This document shows positions 1 through 10,564 of a stretch of DNA of 64,000 bases, in pieces. Each line of letters opens with the position of its first letter. Within the stretch, counting starts at the first letter, position 1. The position numbers and the translations under genes are program-made. The notes under the pieces are model-generated. The model had not been told where the DNA came from and did not search any database. It saw nothing but the letters and a program-made list of their open reading frames with translations. Origin of the DNA: Flammulina velutipes (Eukaryota; Basidiomycota; Agaricomycetes; Agaricales; Physalacriaceae); contig CM022373.1 in assembly GCA_011800155.1 (NCBI GenBank), forward strand, positions 1,922,001 to 1,986,000, read 5' to 3'.

Positions 1-1224
1 AATTGAATGGGGTCGTACCTTGTATACCATGCTCTTGCATGGCCGCAACTTTCTCCAACGCGAAACCAAGTGCATAGATCATGAAAGCAATCTCGTATCC
101 GTTCAAAGAATATAGCTTGTTCATCTCAATGGCCACAACGAAGAGCACGAAGAGAATGAGAAAGTTCAAGTATTCCAGAACGGCGCGTATTGACGGTACT
201 TTGAGACGGTAATGGTCAAGCAATGGAGCTTTGTGCGGATCGTAAAAATGAATGGGAGTTTGTTTGTATGTCTAAAGGCAGGAGTTAAATGACGACAAGA
301 AGACTTGACAAGAAGCTCACATCGGATAGAATAGAGTGACTACTGGTGGCTTGATAGACACATCTACCTCTGTATTGTGTTAGATTGGGAGAGATAGAGT
401 CTGAAGGTATGCAGCGTACGTCCAGATTCCATCTATAACCATTTGACAAGATGAACTCTTTATGAAGCGCTTGGCTTTGCTGAGGATGGCCATTTCGATG
501 GCGTTTCCTACGCGTTCCTCAAGGTCATCTTCTCTTTCTTCGCGAACGAGCTGCATGACAATAGGGTCCGCTCCTCTATAGACATGCCAACTTGTTGTCA
601 GGGTCAGCGCAAGGTCAAACATATCGTTGCCGTATTCGCGGAGAGCCCGAATAGCGAGAATTTCACAGAGCTCGGCGCGTGTGCGGGAGATGGTAGCGGT
701 GGTCATGTTTTCGTCGCGAAGGAAATGTACTCGATTGAGGAGGAGAGCGAAGACGATGGACATGTTGCCGTTGCGTTGAAGATTTGCATATTTTTCGAAG
801 AGAGGGCGTATCAGAGTGTATGTGAGGTCTGGAGCCGTTAACTGGTGAAGCATTAGGTGGTATTCGGGGCACGAATGGCAGACGTACGGCATCGTATGTG
901 AGGGGTGTATCTGATACAATGTTGAAAATGAGGCAAGGTGTATGGATGATTACGCACCAATAAAGGTCTATCGACGCTCAAAGTCAAGTATAGCATAGGA
1001 AAAGGAGGAAACGTACGATAATGTCCTAGTTGACGGTCAGCATTGTTGAAGTGAGATGGAGAGCGTGCGACGTACATTTCTGATAGTGTGAATGACCGGG
1101 TATACCTCCGTCTTATCAACGTCGCGACTAGATGGTGGTGGTAAGAAGGAGAGAAGTGTTTCGACGGTCTGGACGCATACAAAGTCAACAGAGGTTCGTT
1201 TTCTGGTCGACTTTCCTCCGACAT
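1..1224 (-). CDS. YVC1: YVC1-like vacuolar TRP calcium channel, N-terminal part (runs off the left edge)
   Basis: Known family role: a TRP-type cation channel of the fungal vacuole that releases stored calcium. Seen: splicing the minus strand from ATG 1224-1222 gives a continuous product. It starts MSEESRPENEPLLTF, then VYPVIHTIRN, FIDTPLTYDALTAPDLTYTL, the cytosolic helical part (GNDMFDLALTLTTSWHVYRG), KAKRFIKSSSCQMVIDGIW, HFYDPHKAPLLDHYRLKVPS, and a first membrane segment near LEYLNFLILFVLFVVAIEMN. Several short introns lie in the first 300 coding bases (for example 1068-1022, ending CTAG), one separating an exon of only nine bases. The pore and C-terminus lie beyond the window. The start was chosen because it is the first ATG that splices into the conserved frame. 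It lies about 100 bp downstream of the COX23 stop, on the same strand. Confidence 0.85.
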
Positions 1225-1321
1225 CGCTGACGTCAAGGTCAAGGTCGCGTTGTCACGCATGTCACAGGGATAAGTTTGTGTGGCGTAGTAAATAAAGTAG
1301 AAAATATTGATATTGAGATAA

Positions 1322-1708
1322 TCATGTACGTCCTGCACGGCGGTCCTCCCTTCGCTTGCTGAGCTGTTCTTCTCATCAATTGCTAGTAGCTTGACTGAAG
1401 AAGAGCTTACCCAGGCAGCCTTGCAGTCGCGATAGGTCTGGAAATACGCCTGGCAAGCTTCACGGTTGTAGTCGTTACGGCTCAGACATTTGAGCGAGTC
1501 TTTTGAGGCCTCTTCACAGGGACTTTTGAATTTACCGTAAGCTTAAGCTTTGTGTAGATGCGTTAACTGACTCGATGAATTGTGATGCAACATGTCTCCC
1601 CTGCTCACGGGTAAGGAGATGAAGCAGAGAAACGGAGGCTCATACCTCGAATTGCTCTTTGTAGTCGAGCGGCTTGTCGTTCCGTTGAGGTGCAGCTTCG
1701 TTTGCCAT
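1322..1708 (-). CDS. COX23: Cox23-like twin CX9C protein of the mitochondrial intermembrane space
   Basis: Known family role: small protein imported by the Mia40 relay and needed for cytochrome c oxidase assembly. Seen: the central exon encodes CEEASKDSLKC and CQAYFQTYRDC, two perfect C-x9-C motifs joined by LSRNDYNREA, which is the hallmark of the family. A 57-base intron (GTAAGC..ACAG) then leads to LSKRREDRRAGRT and a stop at 1324-1322. The first exon starts at ATG 1708-1706 (MANEAAPQRNDKPLDYKEQF). The join between exon 1 and the cysteine exon is not settled: donor GTATGAG is phase 0, but the only acceptor that keeps the frame open looks phase 1, so a micro-exon may be present. The start lies 111 bp from the divergent CCCH-RBR gene. 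Confidence 0.85.
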
Positions 1709-1819
1709 CCCGAAAGCACGTTGAGAAAAGGTGTGTGATCTGAACCCAGATTAGGCAAGCGTGATGCCTTGACTCTTGACCACCATCCGCTTCCGCGACG
1801 CTGCTTCAAACATACCATA
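1709..1819. promoter_or_regulatory. Short bidirectional promoter between COX23 and the CCCH-RBR gene
   Basis: Only 111 bp separate the two divergent start codons, so both promoters and 5' leaders must share this stretch. I see no clear TATA box in it. Confidence 0.6.
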
Positions 1820-4800
1820 ATGCAGACCGCTATCCCTCCTCGATTTCAGGACAAGTCCTTTAACTCGCGCCGGCGCCAACCATACCCATACATCCAGAAA
1901 CCATGGACTGACATTCGCCACGAAATATGTCAGAACTATCTTAACGGCTGCTGTAGATATGGCCCATCATGCTACCGGAGGCATCCAGATCCCCTGAAAA
2001 GCCAGGTATGTCCATGAATGCTGATATCGTGCTGCAATGCTTATTGCGCGCAGATATTCTCTCCTCCAAAGTCCGTCCCTATAAAAATACCTCCCCGAGA
2101 GCTGTTTCCGAGCCCCGCACCGGTGAACTCTTCATCCAATCCTCCACTACTCCCATCTCATTTCGACTGGCCAGAGTACTTCCAGGCAGGATGCACCCGT
2201 GCCAAGCCGCGTAAAGACATGTTCAACACCATACGCAGAAAGCGACACCTCTAGTGATGAATCTTATGACCGTTGTAGTCCTCGCGTGAGACTCTGCCCC
2301 GACCCACCTCCCCCCGGTCCCTATTACCCTCAACCCAACTCACACGACACCCATAACATCAGACCTCTCAAAGTATGTCCTCAAGGATACTGTCACGACT
2401 GGTGCCGTGGCCGATGTAATTTCGGAAATCGTTGTCGCTATCTCCATCGACCCCACTTCCATTCCTTTGTGCGTATATCCCGCCCCCCCCCCCCGGGAAA
2501 AGTCAACTAAGGTCCAGTTCAGAAGCTGCCGGACGAACCCAAGCCGGTAAAGCACCCCCATCCCCGGACAACTGAATTTTGCTGGGCTTGGGAACACGAC
2601 CGATGTTATGAAGAGTTCGACTGTCCTTTCGTACACGGAGACTTGCAATATGATAGTCCAGTCAGTACCAGCTTTAATTAAACCTCATTGCTTCTCACTA
2701 GGTTGTAGGTCTCAGAGCCCGCATCTTCATCCGACGAAGATTCTTCGGATGACGGTAACGTGATCAAGTGTCCTAGACCCCGGAACAGCGCCATCTGTGT
2801 ATATTGGCGACGCGGTCACTGCCATCGTGGTTCCGACTGTCAATTTTTCCATCCGGACGCCGAATATGAGGATGCCGAGGTAAGCAAAATTCAGATCTGC
2901 AATGAACACTGCTCAAATTGCTGGCAGAATACCTCGCAGATAAACGACGGGCCCGCGCACCAACTCTTACATCCCCGACCTCTAACGAACGAGACTTGTA
3001 GGAATTGGCTTCGTGGTATCTGCCGACTTGGCTACGACTGCAAGTATCTGCATCAGGATTTAGTGTATGATGATCCGGTAGGTATATTGAACGTCCCAAG
3101 ACATCAACTAATCTTGTTTTAGATACCTGAACTACACAAGGGCTTCCCCATCTTCCCGCGAAACGAGGAATCGCCTGCCCGATGTCTTCAACCAGTATCC
3201 GAGTGGACTGTCTTCGTTCACGACCACATTCGCCTCAAGGTCAGCGCAGGATTCCAGATCCAAGAGCTCGTTACCGGGTTTGAAACCCCGTGGCTTTTCG
3301 TCGAGCAGCTTCCTGCCGCAGTCACCGACAAGGCAATACTTGCTCTACTTTCGCCATTCGGCAAAGTCGAGTTGAAGTCTGTGACGCGCTCTGGCGGCAC
3401 TGTTTCAGTCAAGGCTAAATACTCGGAGCATGTGGACGCGCGTAATGCTGCCAACTCGCTCGACGACACGATGCATTTCGGCCAACTCATTCGTGCACAC
3501 CTATCCATGAACGTATCGTCTTCTGGAGGCAGGCTAGAGGATTGTGACATACGGATCCAGTGGGACGCTCCTGGTCTTGTGGCCTATGGAGGATTTCCTA
3601 CTCTGGACCGAGCACAGGAAGCTGTAGCAGCAGCTCAGAAACCATTTCAAGGTCGTCTGGTGCGGGCAAGAATACATGAAGGTCTCCCCGCCGTCGGGAT
3701 GTACACTGTCAAATTCTGGAATATTCCTGTGGATATCAAGAAGGACAAAGACGCTCTCAAGACTTTCGCAGAACCTGAGGGGGTCATGTGGGAGCCGGTG
3801 ACCTATACTTCCGCTAAGGAGTCGATATCATGCGTCCGGAAAATCCTCGACTACCACTTCGACGTTCTCGCGTGGGATGTGTCTCCTCCGCCATATACTG
3901 ACGGGCTTATCCGCGTTCATGCTCGATTCGCGACTTCGTTGGAGGCTTCGCAAGCAGCAGACCATCTCCATATCCGTAAACCCGGCCTTTTAGGTGGAAC
4001 GAAGGTGTTCGCTTACCACTCCAAGCACATCGCCTTCAAACTGTCTAACCAGACGTACGACGGCATCAAGGCGGATCTCATGGATCTCAGAGCGACTACG
4101 AGCGGTTCCACCGGCATCGTTGTGACTCATCTAGAGAGCATGGTCAAGGTCAAGTTGAGTTCAGATGACCTCAAGGATCTTGGACGACTCAAGCAGCAGT
4201 TCGAATCCATTTTGCGTGGGGAGATTGTTATGTTGGATGGGAAGATAGCCTGGGATCAATTCTTCAGTGTCCCAAGCGGGATACTGTGGATCGACGGGTT
4301 GAGGCAGCGTTATCCAGGCCTGCAGGTGTTTCGCAACGCAGCTCGGCGTCGCGTCATTCTTCACGGACCGTCTGCCGTGCGTGCGAAAGCGCATGCCGAG
4401 GTTGTCGCCAAAATACTGGAACTCCGCTCTCGGACTGCGTGGATAGTGCCTCTCAGTGGCCAAGTTTTGGGGTCGTTCATGGTCTCGCAGTACCCGAAAC
4501 TGAAAGAGAAGCTGGGGGAGGAGAACGTGACTATCGATCTGTGGAATAGGAATCTCGTCGTGCGCGGCGCGTCGTGGTTGCTGGCCAAAGACGCGGTGCA
4601 GCGTGCTTCAGAAGCGCAACAACCCAGCCGTACGCGCAGCATGTGTCCTATCTGCTTCGACGAAGTGGATTGTCCATTTACCTTGCGATGCGGACACGCA
4701 CACTGTCGGTCATGCTTGCGCGAGTATCTATTGGCGGCGACGGACAGCCGTTTCTTCCCTCTCACATGTCTTGGTGAAGGCGCCAACTGCACCGAGCTCA

Positions 4801-5276
4801 TCCCACTCTCAGCCGCTCGCGGAATACTGACGACCGACGAGTTCAACGCGGTTGTCAATTCGGCGTATTCGGCTTTTGTAGCTAAAAAGGCGGATGAGTT
4901 CCATCACTGCCCGACGCCGGATTGTCCGCAGGTATATAGGACTGCGCCGAAGGGGATGGTGTTGCAGTGCCCGGCGTGCTTGTCGAGGATATGTTCGAGT
5001 TGTCACGGGGAGAGTCATGACGGGGTGGAGTGTCCCTGCGATGAAGGGGACGAGAACGAGTTGGCATTTAAGGAGTGGAAGAAGAGTCGAGGTGTTAAGC
5101 CTTGTCCGGGGTGTAAGATCGATATTGAGCGTGCAGAGGGGTGCAATCACGTCACTTGCATTCGCTGCAACACACATATCTGCTGGGAATGCTTGCGGAC
5201 CTTCCGGCGTGGCGAGGGTATTTATGAGCACATGCGTGCCGCACATGGGAGTATTGGTCTCATTCCGGATTTTTAA
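1820..5276 (+). CDS. CCCH zinc-finger protein with C-terminal RBR (RING-IBR-RING2) E3 ubiquitin ligase module
   Basis: Likely an RNA-binding ubiquitin ligase (inference from domains). Five fingers of the form C-x7-C-x5-C-x3-H are visible: CQNYLNGCCRYGPSCYRRH, CHDWCRGRCNFGNRCRYLH, CWAWEHDRCYEEFDCPFVH, CVYWRRGHCHRGSDCQFFH and CRNWLRGICRLGYDCKYLH. They sit on separate small exons between 1.9 and 3.06 kb. From about 3122 a long exon encodes RRM-like repeats (WLFVEQLPAAVTDKAILALL). It ends with RING1 (CPICFDEVDCPFTLRCGH), an IBR (CPACLSRICSSCHGE) and a complete RING2 (CPGCKIDIERAEGCNHVTC), whose GCNH cysteine is the expected catalytic residue. The overall plan resembles the C-terminus of plant DEAH11/12 proteins without the helicase. 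Exon joins near 2.0-2.3 kb are uncertain: one apparent intron would be only about 28 bases. A paralogue lies at 52.2 kb. Confidence 0.8.
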
Positions 5277-5646
5277 GCGGTCTGGTTGGATTATTTTTTC
5301 TGCTCCCTCTTGGTTTTTTAAAGTTTTATGTGTATGCCTTGATCTCTCATGTTGTTTCTGTGGATTGTATGACTTGTGTACTTTATTTGTATGTAGGATT
5401 TATCGGCATTTATAAATGTTTAATGATGTTGGACGGAAAAAGTAGTCAGCTCGTTCGCACGGAGCGAGTACGCGTCGACGACGCCACCAATGGCACATGT
5501 CAGCAATCTTACCTCATCCCGATCCGGACCACCTGCGGACCAGGATGTCAGGAGGCATTAGATGTGCCGAATTCATACGCATAAGCTCGTCTTTTGTCCT
5601 GTTATAAACCATGCGCCCCCTCTAATTCAATCGTTCAACCCATACC
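5277..5646. other. Intergenic, 3' end of RBR gene and promoter of small membrane protein gene
   Basis: About 370 bases, T-rich just after the RBR stop. No supported gene; the open frames here have no recognisable content. Confidence 0.5.
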
Positions 5647-6204
5647 ATGTACCGTCACCCATTCCCATATTACTACTACTCCGGTCGGAGACGGCCATCG
5701 CGTCTACTGTGGTTTCTAGTGGGCGCAGGTGCGGCAACGATGTGGATAAAGCATCGCCAAGCGAAAGCATTACACGGGAATCACTACTGGAATTCATACT
5801 GCAAGAGACCGCAGGTCAGGGAAACGGTGGATGAGTCGCGCTTGGCGGTGTGGCGCCGTCAGCTGGAGGGCCAGCCGCCCCCGGGGAAGCGATATGCGGA
5901 CGAAGATTGGGAGACGGAGAAGGAGAAACTGTATGTGGTCAGTCGACAGGCTCAAGATGCGGTCCGTTTTCTGCCTGCTTTCGAAGCTCTCTTATTGACA
6001 TTGACGGCTCTAGATGACAGATCTATCGGAAACGACACTAGACATGCTATTAACTACTGTAATTGCGCTGAAGCAGGTCAGTCAATCCCATCCCCTAAGC
6101 AATTCAGCAATTCTGATGTCATCTAGAAACTCGTCCAACATCGCGAACAGCGCGAGCGCGAACTGGAAGAAGCTCGCACCCGGAACTCGGACAAACCTAC
6201 CTAA
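5647..6204 (+). CDS. Small conserved-looking membrane-anchored protein
   Basis: Unknown function. Three exons (5647..5961, 6014..6076, 6127..6204) give a 151-residue product in one frame. The N-terminus is tyrosine- and arginine-rich (MYRHPFPYYYYSGRRRPSRL). One hydrophobic segment follows (LLWFLVGAGAATMW), then a charged stretch with a possible metal-facing HGNHYWNSYC segment, and a C-terminal helix that looks coiled coil (LKQKLVQHREQRERELEEAR). Both introns have GT..AG ends and are about 50 bases. The layout suggests a single-pass protein with a short lumenal N-terminus and a cytosolic or matrix-facing helical tail. The start is the only ATG before the hydrophobic segment in this frame. Confidence 0.7.
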
Positions 6205-6512
6205 TTATTTCCTTTTTATTCATTCTGGGAGGCATTTTGTATTATCACATCGCATTATCTATATCACCATCCATTCATTCATTTGTTGCGCCACATGATT
6301 ATGGGGCCTGCTACTCTGTGCATTAAATAAATTAAAATAATCTCCTAATTTGACAGAATACTCAATGATAATTAATGCTCACGGGCAGAACCAGCAGATC
6401 TGTTTCAAACAAGTCATATTTTCATGGTGTGGAGGAGGCCGACACACATGCGACATCTATATCGTTCCCATAAGCCCAGCATAAAACTAATCATAACGAT
6501 AAAGACGCCATC
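6205..6512. other. Convergent 3' intergenic region
   Basis: AT-rich stretch of about 300 bases between two tail-to-tail genes. It contains AATAAA-like sequence near 6325-6335 and no supported gene. Confidence 0.5.
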
Positions 6513-7787
6513 TCAAACTTGACTCTCGCCCATCGGCTGCTCCTGCTGCCACCCCTTTTGAACATACTCTGGTGCAGAAGGAGCGATTCCAGCACCTTGT
6601 TCTTCCGCTAATAACACAGATAGAATCAGTATGTCGCACGCTTCGAGAAAAGAACGAGACGCACGGGTATCATGCCAAAAGTAGACCACCAGACCCGCAA
6701 TCACGACGATGAAAGCCACAAAGTAGAGCCAATACGGCGAGTAATGGTACAGGAACAGACCAAACAGCAGTCCCCAGAAATTACTGGTCAACAAGCTGAG
6801 GTTGTAGTACGCGGAACTCGCCATGCGGTATAGGATTGGAGCGAGCGTGTATAGGATAACCATGGCGCTGGTGTACGCGATGATAAGTCCGGCGACGGGG
6901 CCATTCCAGGTCGCAGTGTGCATCTGCTCGTGCTCCAAGCCCGCAGCTTGCGAAATGCAAATGATGAACCCCCACATGCCCAACTGCCCCACGACCTCAT
7001 AAAGCGGTCGCTGGCGCACAAACAGCTCCTCCGTCGCGTTCGTAAACCCGTACAACGTCGCCCCAGCAATCATGAACCCACTACCCTTTGCGCGGTTCAA
7101 AGGCTCGTAGTCCTTGTCGGTGATCTGGTCTGAGGCGACGAGAAGGCCTAGCCCGGCGATGCAGACGACGACACCGAGGTATTGTGTCCAGTGGTACTTT
7201 CTACGGAAGTAGATCCAGGAGAAGAATAGACACACGGGGATGGCCCAGGCGTTCAGCAGCATGCAGGACAGAAGGTTGGTGTATTGGTACGCTTTGACAA
7301 CCATGAAATTGGCCTCGACGTCACAGGCCGCAAGGATAAGATATTTCCAGCCGTCACGGAAGACCATCTGAGCCCAACTTTTGAGTCCGTCTATGTAAAT
7401 AGTTAATATGGACCGAACATGAGCAAGGGGAGACCTACACTGGTGCATCGTATACGGAGTGTAGATGGCGAATAATGCAAAGTACAGAAACACGTTTTGA
7501 GTGGTCGGGAGAGCCCAGTTTCTGTTGTTCTGGAGCTCTGAAGTCGTTACGGTCGTGCATGTAATACACAGCGAGACGGCCTGGCCCGCGAGGAGAGAGA
7601 GCACAAATCGGCGAGTCCAGACGAACCGCATTCTCTGCGCAAATGAATGCGCAAAGGCCTTGGGCGAAGAGTATCGGATTGGTGGTCGTTCCCGTACTGG
7701 CTGAGTCGGGAGATTGGGCACTACCACCTCGGCGCCAGGCGTATCGAGAGATTCTTTTGCATCCATAGTGATATCGGTACTGGCCAT
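6513..7787 (-). CDS. SLC35F-type solute transporter (drug/metabolite transporter superfamily)
   Basis: Predicted multispan carrier of the SLC35F1/F2/F6 group; the substrate cannot be told from sequence. After MASTDITMDAKESL comes a cytosolic N-tail, then about ten hydrophobic segments, including FVLSLLAGQAVSLCITCTTV, LLSCMLLNAWAIPVCLFFSW, YLGVVVCIAGLGLLVAS, LIIAYTSAMVILYTLAPIL and YFVAFIVVIAGLVVYFW. The family-like stretch DVEANFMVVKAYQYTN follows the first intron (around 7440-7390, GTAGGT..ATAG). A second small intron near 6650-6605 precedes the C-tail ending QPMGESQV. An upstream ATG at 7868 is in frame, but ATG 7787 gives the more family-like N-terminus. The neighbouring amidase is on the same strand, and I see no link in function. 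Confidence 0.8.
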   Translation of the reverse strand: MASTDITMDAKESLDTPGAEVVVPNLPTQPVRERPPIRYSSPKAFAHSFAQRMRFVWTRRFVLSLLAGQAVSLCITCTTVTTSELQNNRNWALPTTQNVFLYFALFAIYTPYTMHQCRSPLAHVRSILTIYIDGLKSWAQMVFRDGWKYLILAACDVEANFMVVKAYQYTNLLSCMLLNAWAIPVCLFFSWIYFRRKYHWTQYLGVVVCIAGLGLLVASDQITDKDYEPLNRAKGSGFMIAGATLYGFTNATEELFVRQRPLYEVVGQLGMWGFIICISQAAGLEHEQMHTATWNGPVAGLIIAYTSAMVILYTLAPILYRMASSAYYNLSLLTSNFWGLLFGLFLYHYSPYWLYFVAFIVVIAGLVVYFWHDTRASRSFLEACDILILSVLLAEEQGAGIAPSAPEYVQKGWQQEQPMGESQV

Positions 7788-8065
7788 CGGCTTATTGCTC
7801 TCTTTAATATGCGCCACAGACCCACAAAGAGAGCTGAAGTTGGGTGTGGTGAGGGACGGAAAGAACAATTATTTTTCAGAGGCTGCATGTCTTTTAATCC
7901 ATCGATCAAAAATTCAAACTCAGCTATGGGTAGCACATGCTAACGCATGTTAAGCAGGCAGAGCCTAACTTATGTTGGTTCACCTTGACAGAGAACAGTC
8001 AGATTCAGGAACTCTTTAGTGTATCTACAGTATAATTCACGCAGCCCCAGCGCACCCTCAACGCG

Positions 8066-10316
8066 CTAACCTCCATTAACCGCTTTTGTCCTGCTGGTGC
8101 ACGCCCCCGGTCCAAATCCTCGCTCGCCCAGCGCCTTGTCTACAACGTCCATCATCCCCAGCACCTTCTCCTCGTCCCACCGCTTCCCAACCACCTGAAT
8201 AGCGATCGGCATGTCCTTCATCCCCTCGGGATCATAGAAAGGCTTCTTGCCCCGGTATATCTGGCCCTCAATAAACGGACTGCCCACGGAGTTTTTCGGG
8301 GACGTCCACTCTTCCGTAAGTTTGTCCTTCTCTGGGTCCACCCAAGAGACGGGTATTACGCCAGACGGGCTGTCCAAAATATTGTATAGGATAGTACCCG
8401 CAGCCAGGAAACTATATTCTGTCGCGCCACTAAGCCGTGTTCAGGTCAGCCTAGCCTTGAATTTTACTGGATTCCGACTTACCCATTGGGAAGTTGAGGA
8501 ACTGCTTGTACTGGACAGATAATCCCGTCAAATTTATATTTGTGCCATACCTGAAGTCGAAGAAGGTAAGTACAACGTCCGTTCTCAGAATGAGCTGACA
8601 ATGACACACCTCTTGGTAGAAAGTTCGTTCATACGCATTTCTGTTTTCGATGCATTTGCTGTATTCGCCGTAGCTCTTGGCACCAGCAGCAGGGAGAAGA
8701 CCAGCCGCCTTTCTGTCACCAAAGACGGTGGTGAGAATCCAAGCAGCGAAGGACGTCACGAAACCGGGCAGCTTGGCGGCATACACCAGCATCTTCAGAC
8801 CATCGTCCTAGTAGGAGGTGAGTGATAGTGGATGAGCAGCTAACGGCAAACGTACCAGAGGATCGGGTCCAAAATGGCTGAGCATCTGTTTGTACGCGTC
8901 TGCCGAGTTGATGGAAACAAAGATAGCAAGGGATTCGTGCACTGGGAACACCATAAGCTACGTTTTATGCTATGATAGATAGCAATTTCACCATTTGGAG
9001 GCATGAACTCGACGCACTCATGTCCTTGCTTTCTCAAAGCTTCAACAGTCTCCAACACCGCCCGCTTGTTCGCAGGAGACGCTTTGATAAAACCATCTAA
9101 GAACCGAATATCAGTCTCAATGTTCAGAATCAGCCGGAGTCGAGTAACTCACCAGTCGTGTAATAGCCAAACTTGAGCTTCTCTGGCAGCTGTATATCTC
9201 GGAACGGCACAGGCGCAACGTCAAGAACAGGGTCCGTTTCCGTCGATCCAAAAAGTGCCCGACAAAACAATTCGAGATCCTTGACTGAACGAGCCATTGG
9301 ACCTGTCGTCGTCCTCAGGCCTTCGAACCCCGGAGAGGGACCTCTGACTCCTTCCTTGGATAACCGTCCGAAGCATGGCTTGAATCCATAGATACCACAG
9401 TAAGCTGGTGGGATTCTCAGACTGCCGCCAATATCTGTCCCGACGCCAAGGGCAGAGCCGTCTAATGCGAGGAGCGCCGCCTCGCCGCCTGAACTTCCTC
9501 CACATGTATATCCTTTGTTGTATGGGTTAAGAGAGCGTCCCCAGAGCGGATTGTTGCACTCAAACGTGAGTGTGGCTTGGGGAACGTTGGTCTTGACGAA
9601 GGGTATACCGCCAGCTGCGATGATTTGAGATACCATCTGTAGACGTGTGAAAAGAGATGGCCAGAGGTATGCAAATAACGTACAACTGCGTCCTCGTTCG
9701 CCGGGTCGTTAGTCCACCGGCTGAAGCCCATAGTCGTGTCGTAGCCCTTGACTTTAACTGCCTAGACGCGTCAACAGAGATACTCAAAGAAAGGAGGGAC
9801 ACTGACATTGGTCCTAGAGAGAAGTAAGGCTCTGGCTTGAGACGGAGGGTGCATCGTAACGGACCTTTATGCTGAACGGAACACCGTGCAAAGGTCCCCG
9901 AATCGCCCCCTTCTCAGCAAATTCAGCATCCAGCTCCTTAGCAGCCTCACGAGCGTCGTCGAACATGACTTTCCATCGTTGAGCACCATCCTGATCGCGT
10001 CTGTTAATGGCGGTGGAACTCACTTTCGGTCAAACAATTTGTCTGGTCATGAGCGACAATAGCGCGCTGTATATATGCTTCCAGCACGCCTGAGGCTGTC
10101 CATTTTCCTTGCGCGACGTTGTCGACAATCTGCGTCGCTGAAGATGATGAAGGTAAGAAACAAGTCGTACCGCCAAACAAAGCATATGGTACCTGTGGCG
10201 CACAGGTATGCGTCATGATCAGCCGTGAACTCTTTCCGGTTCGCGTCCAAACGTCGGGTTCGTTCTGCCCGTTTCGCGTCAACAACAGTCTTGTTACTTG
10301 CTGAGAAAAGGCCCAT
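8066..10316 (-). CDS. Amidase signature family hydrolase (acetamidase/fatty-acid amide hydrolase type)
   Basis: Hydrolyses carboxamides through a Ser-cisSer-Lys triad (family knowledge). Seen: N-terminus MGLFSASNKTVVDAKRAERT, helix GVLEAYIQRAIVAHDQTNCL, then GPLHGVPFSIKV, where the lysine is the expected catalytic base. The Gly/Ser-rich signature YTCGGSSGGEAALLALDGSA supplies the cis-serine, and GTDIGGSLRIPPAYCGIYGF supplies the nucleophilic serine. The C-terminus reads GKRWDEEKVLGMMDVVDKAL. The gene has about ten exons with 45-65 base introns, and all family blocks are present in order. It forms the left end of a tandem duplication; the second copy, at 14.2-15 kb, is broken. No signal peptide is seen, so it is probably cytosolic. 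Confidence 0.85.
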
Positions 10317-10564
10317 TATAGTTGAAGATGGTGGTTAGAATGAAACACGGGCGCTGATGCGGACTCAGGCTCTCAGTTGAACACGCGGGATTACAATAAT
10401 TAAATCATCTATAAGTATGCACACGAAGTGAAGCGTGAAAGCATCTATCGTTCTAAGTTCTCTATCCAATATAGATACGGAGGTTTACGACGTGTAAAGT
10501 ACTCCCAGACGCTGCCCAAAACCCCAAACCCAAGTAGGAATATAAATAACTCCATCCCCACACA

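Noticed and set aside
2475..2500. Run of about a dozen C bases as a possible functional element
   Set aside because: It lies in or next to an intron and is most likely a simple repeat or a sequencing weak point.
4361..4858. 165-codon minus-strand frame opposite the RBR exon
   Set aside because: Antisense of the conserved RING-IBR coding sequence; arginine- and serine-rich as expected for a shadow frame.
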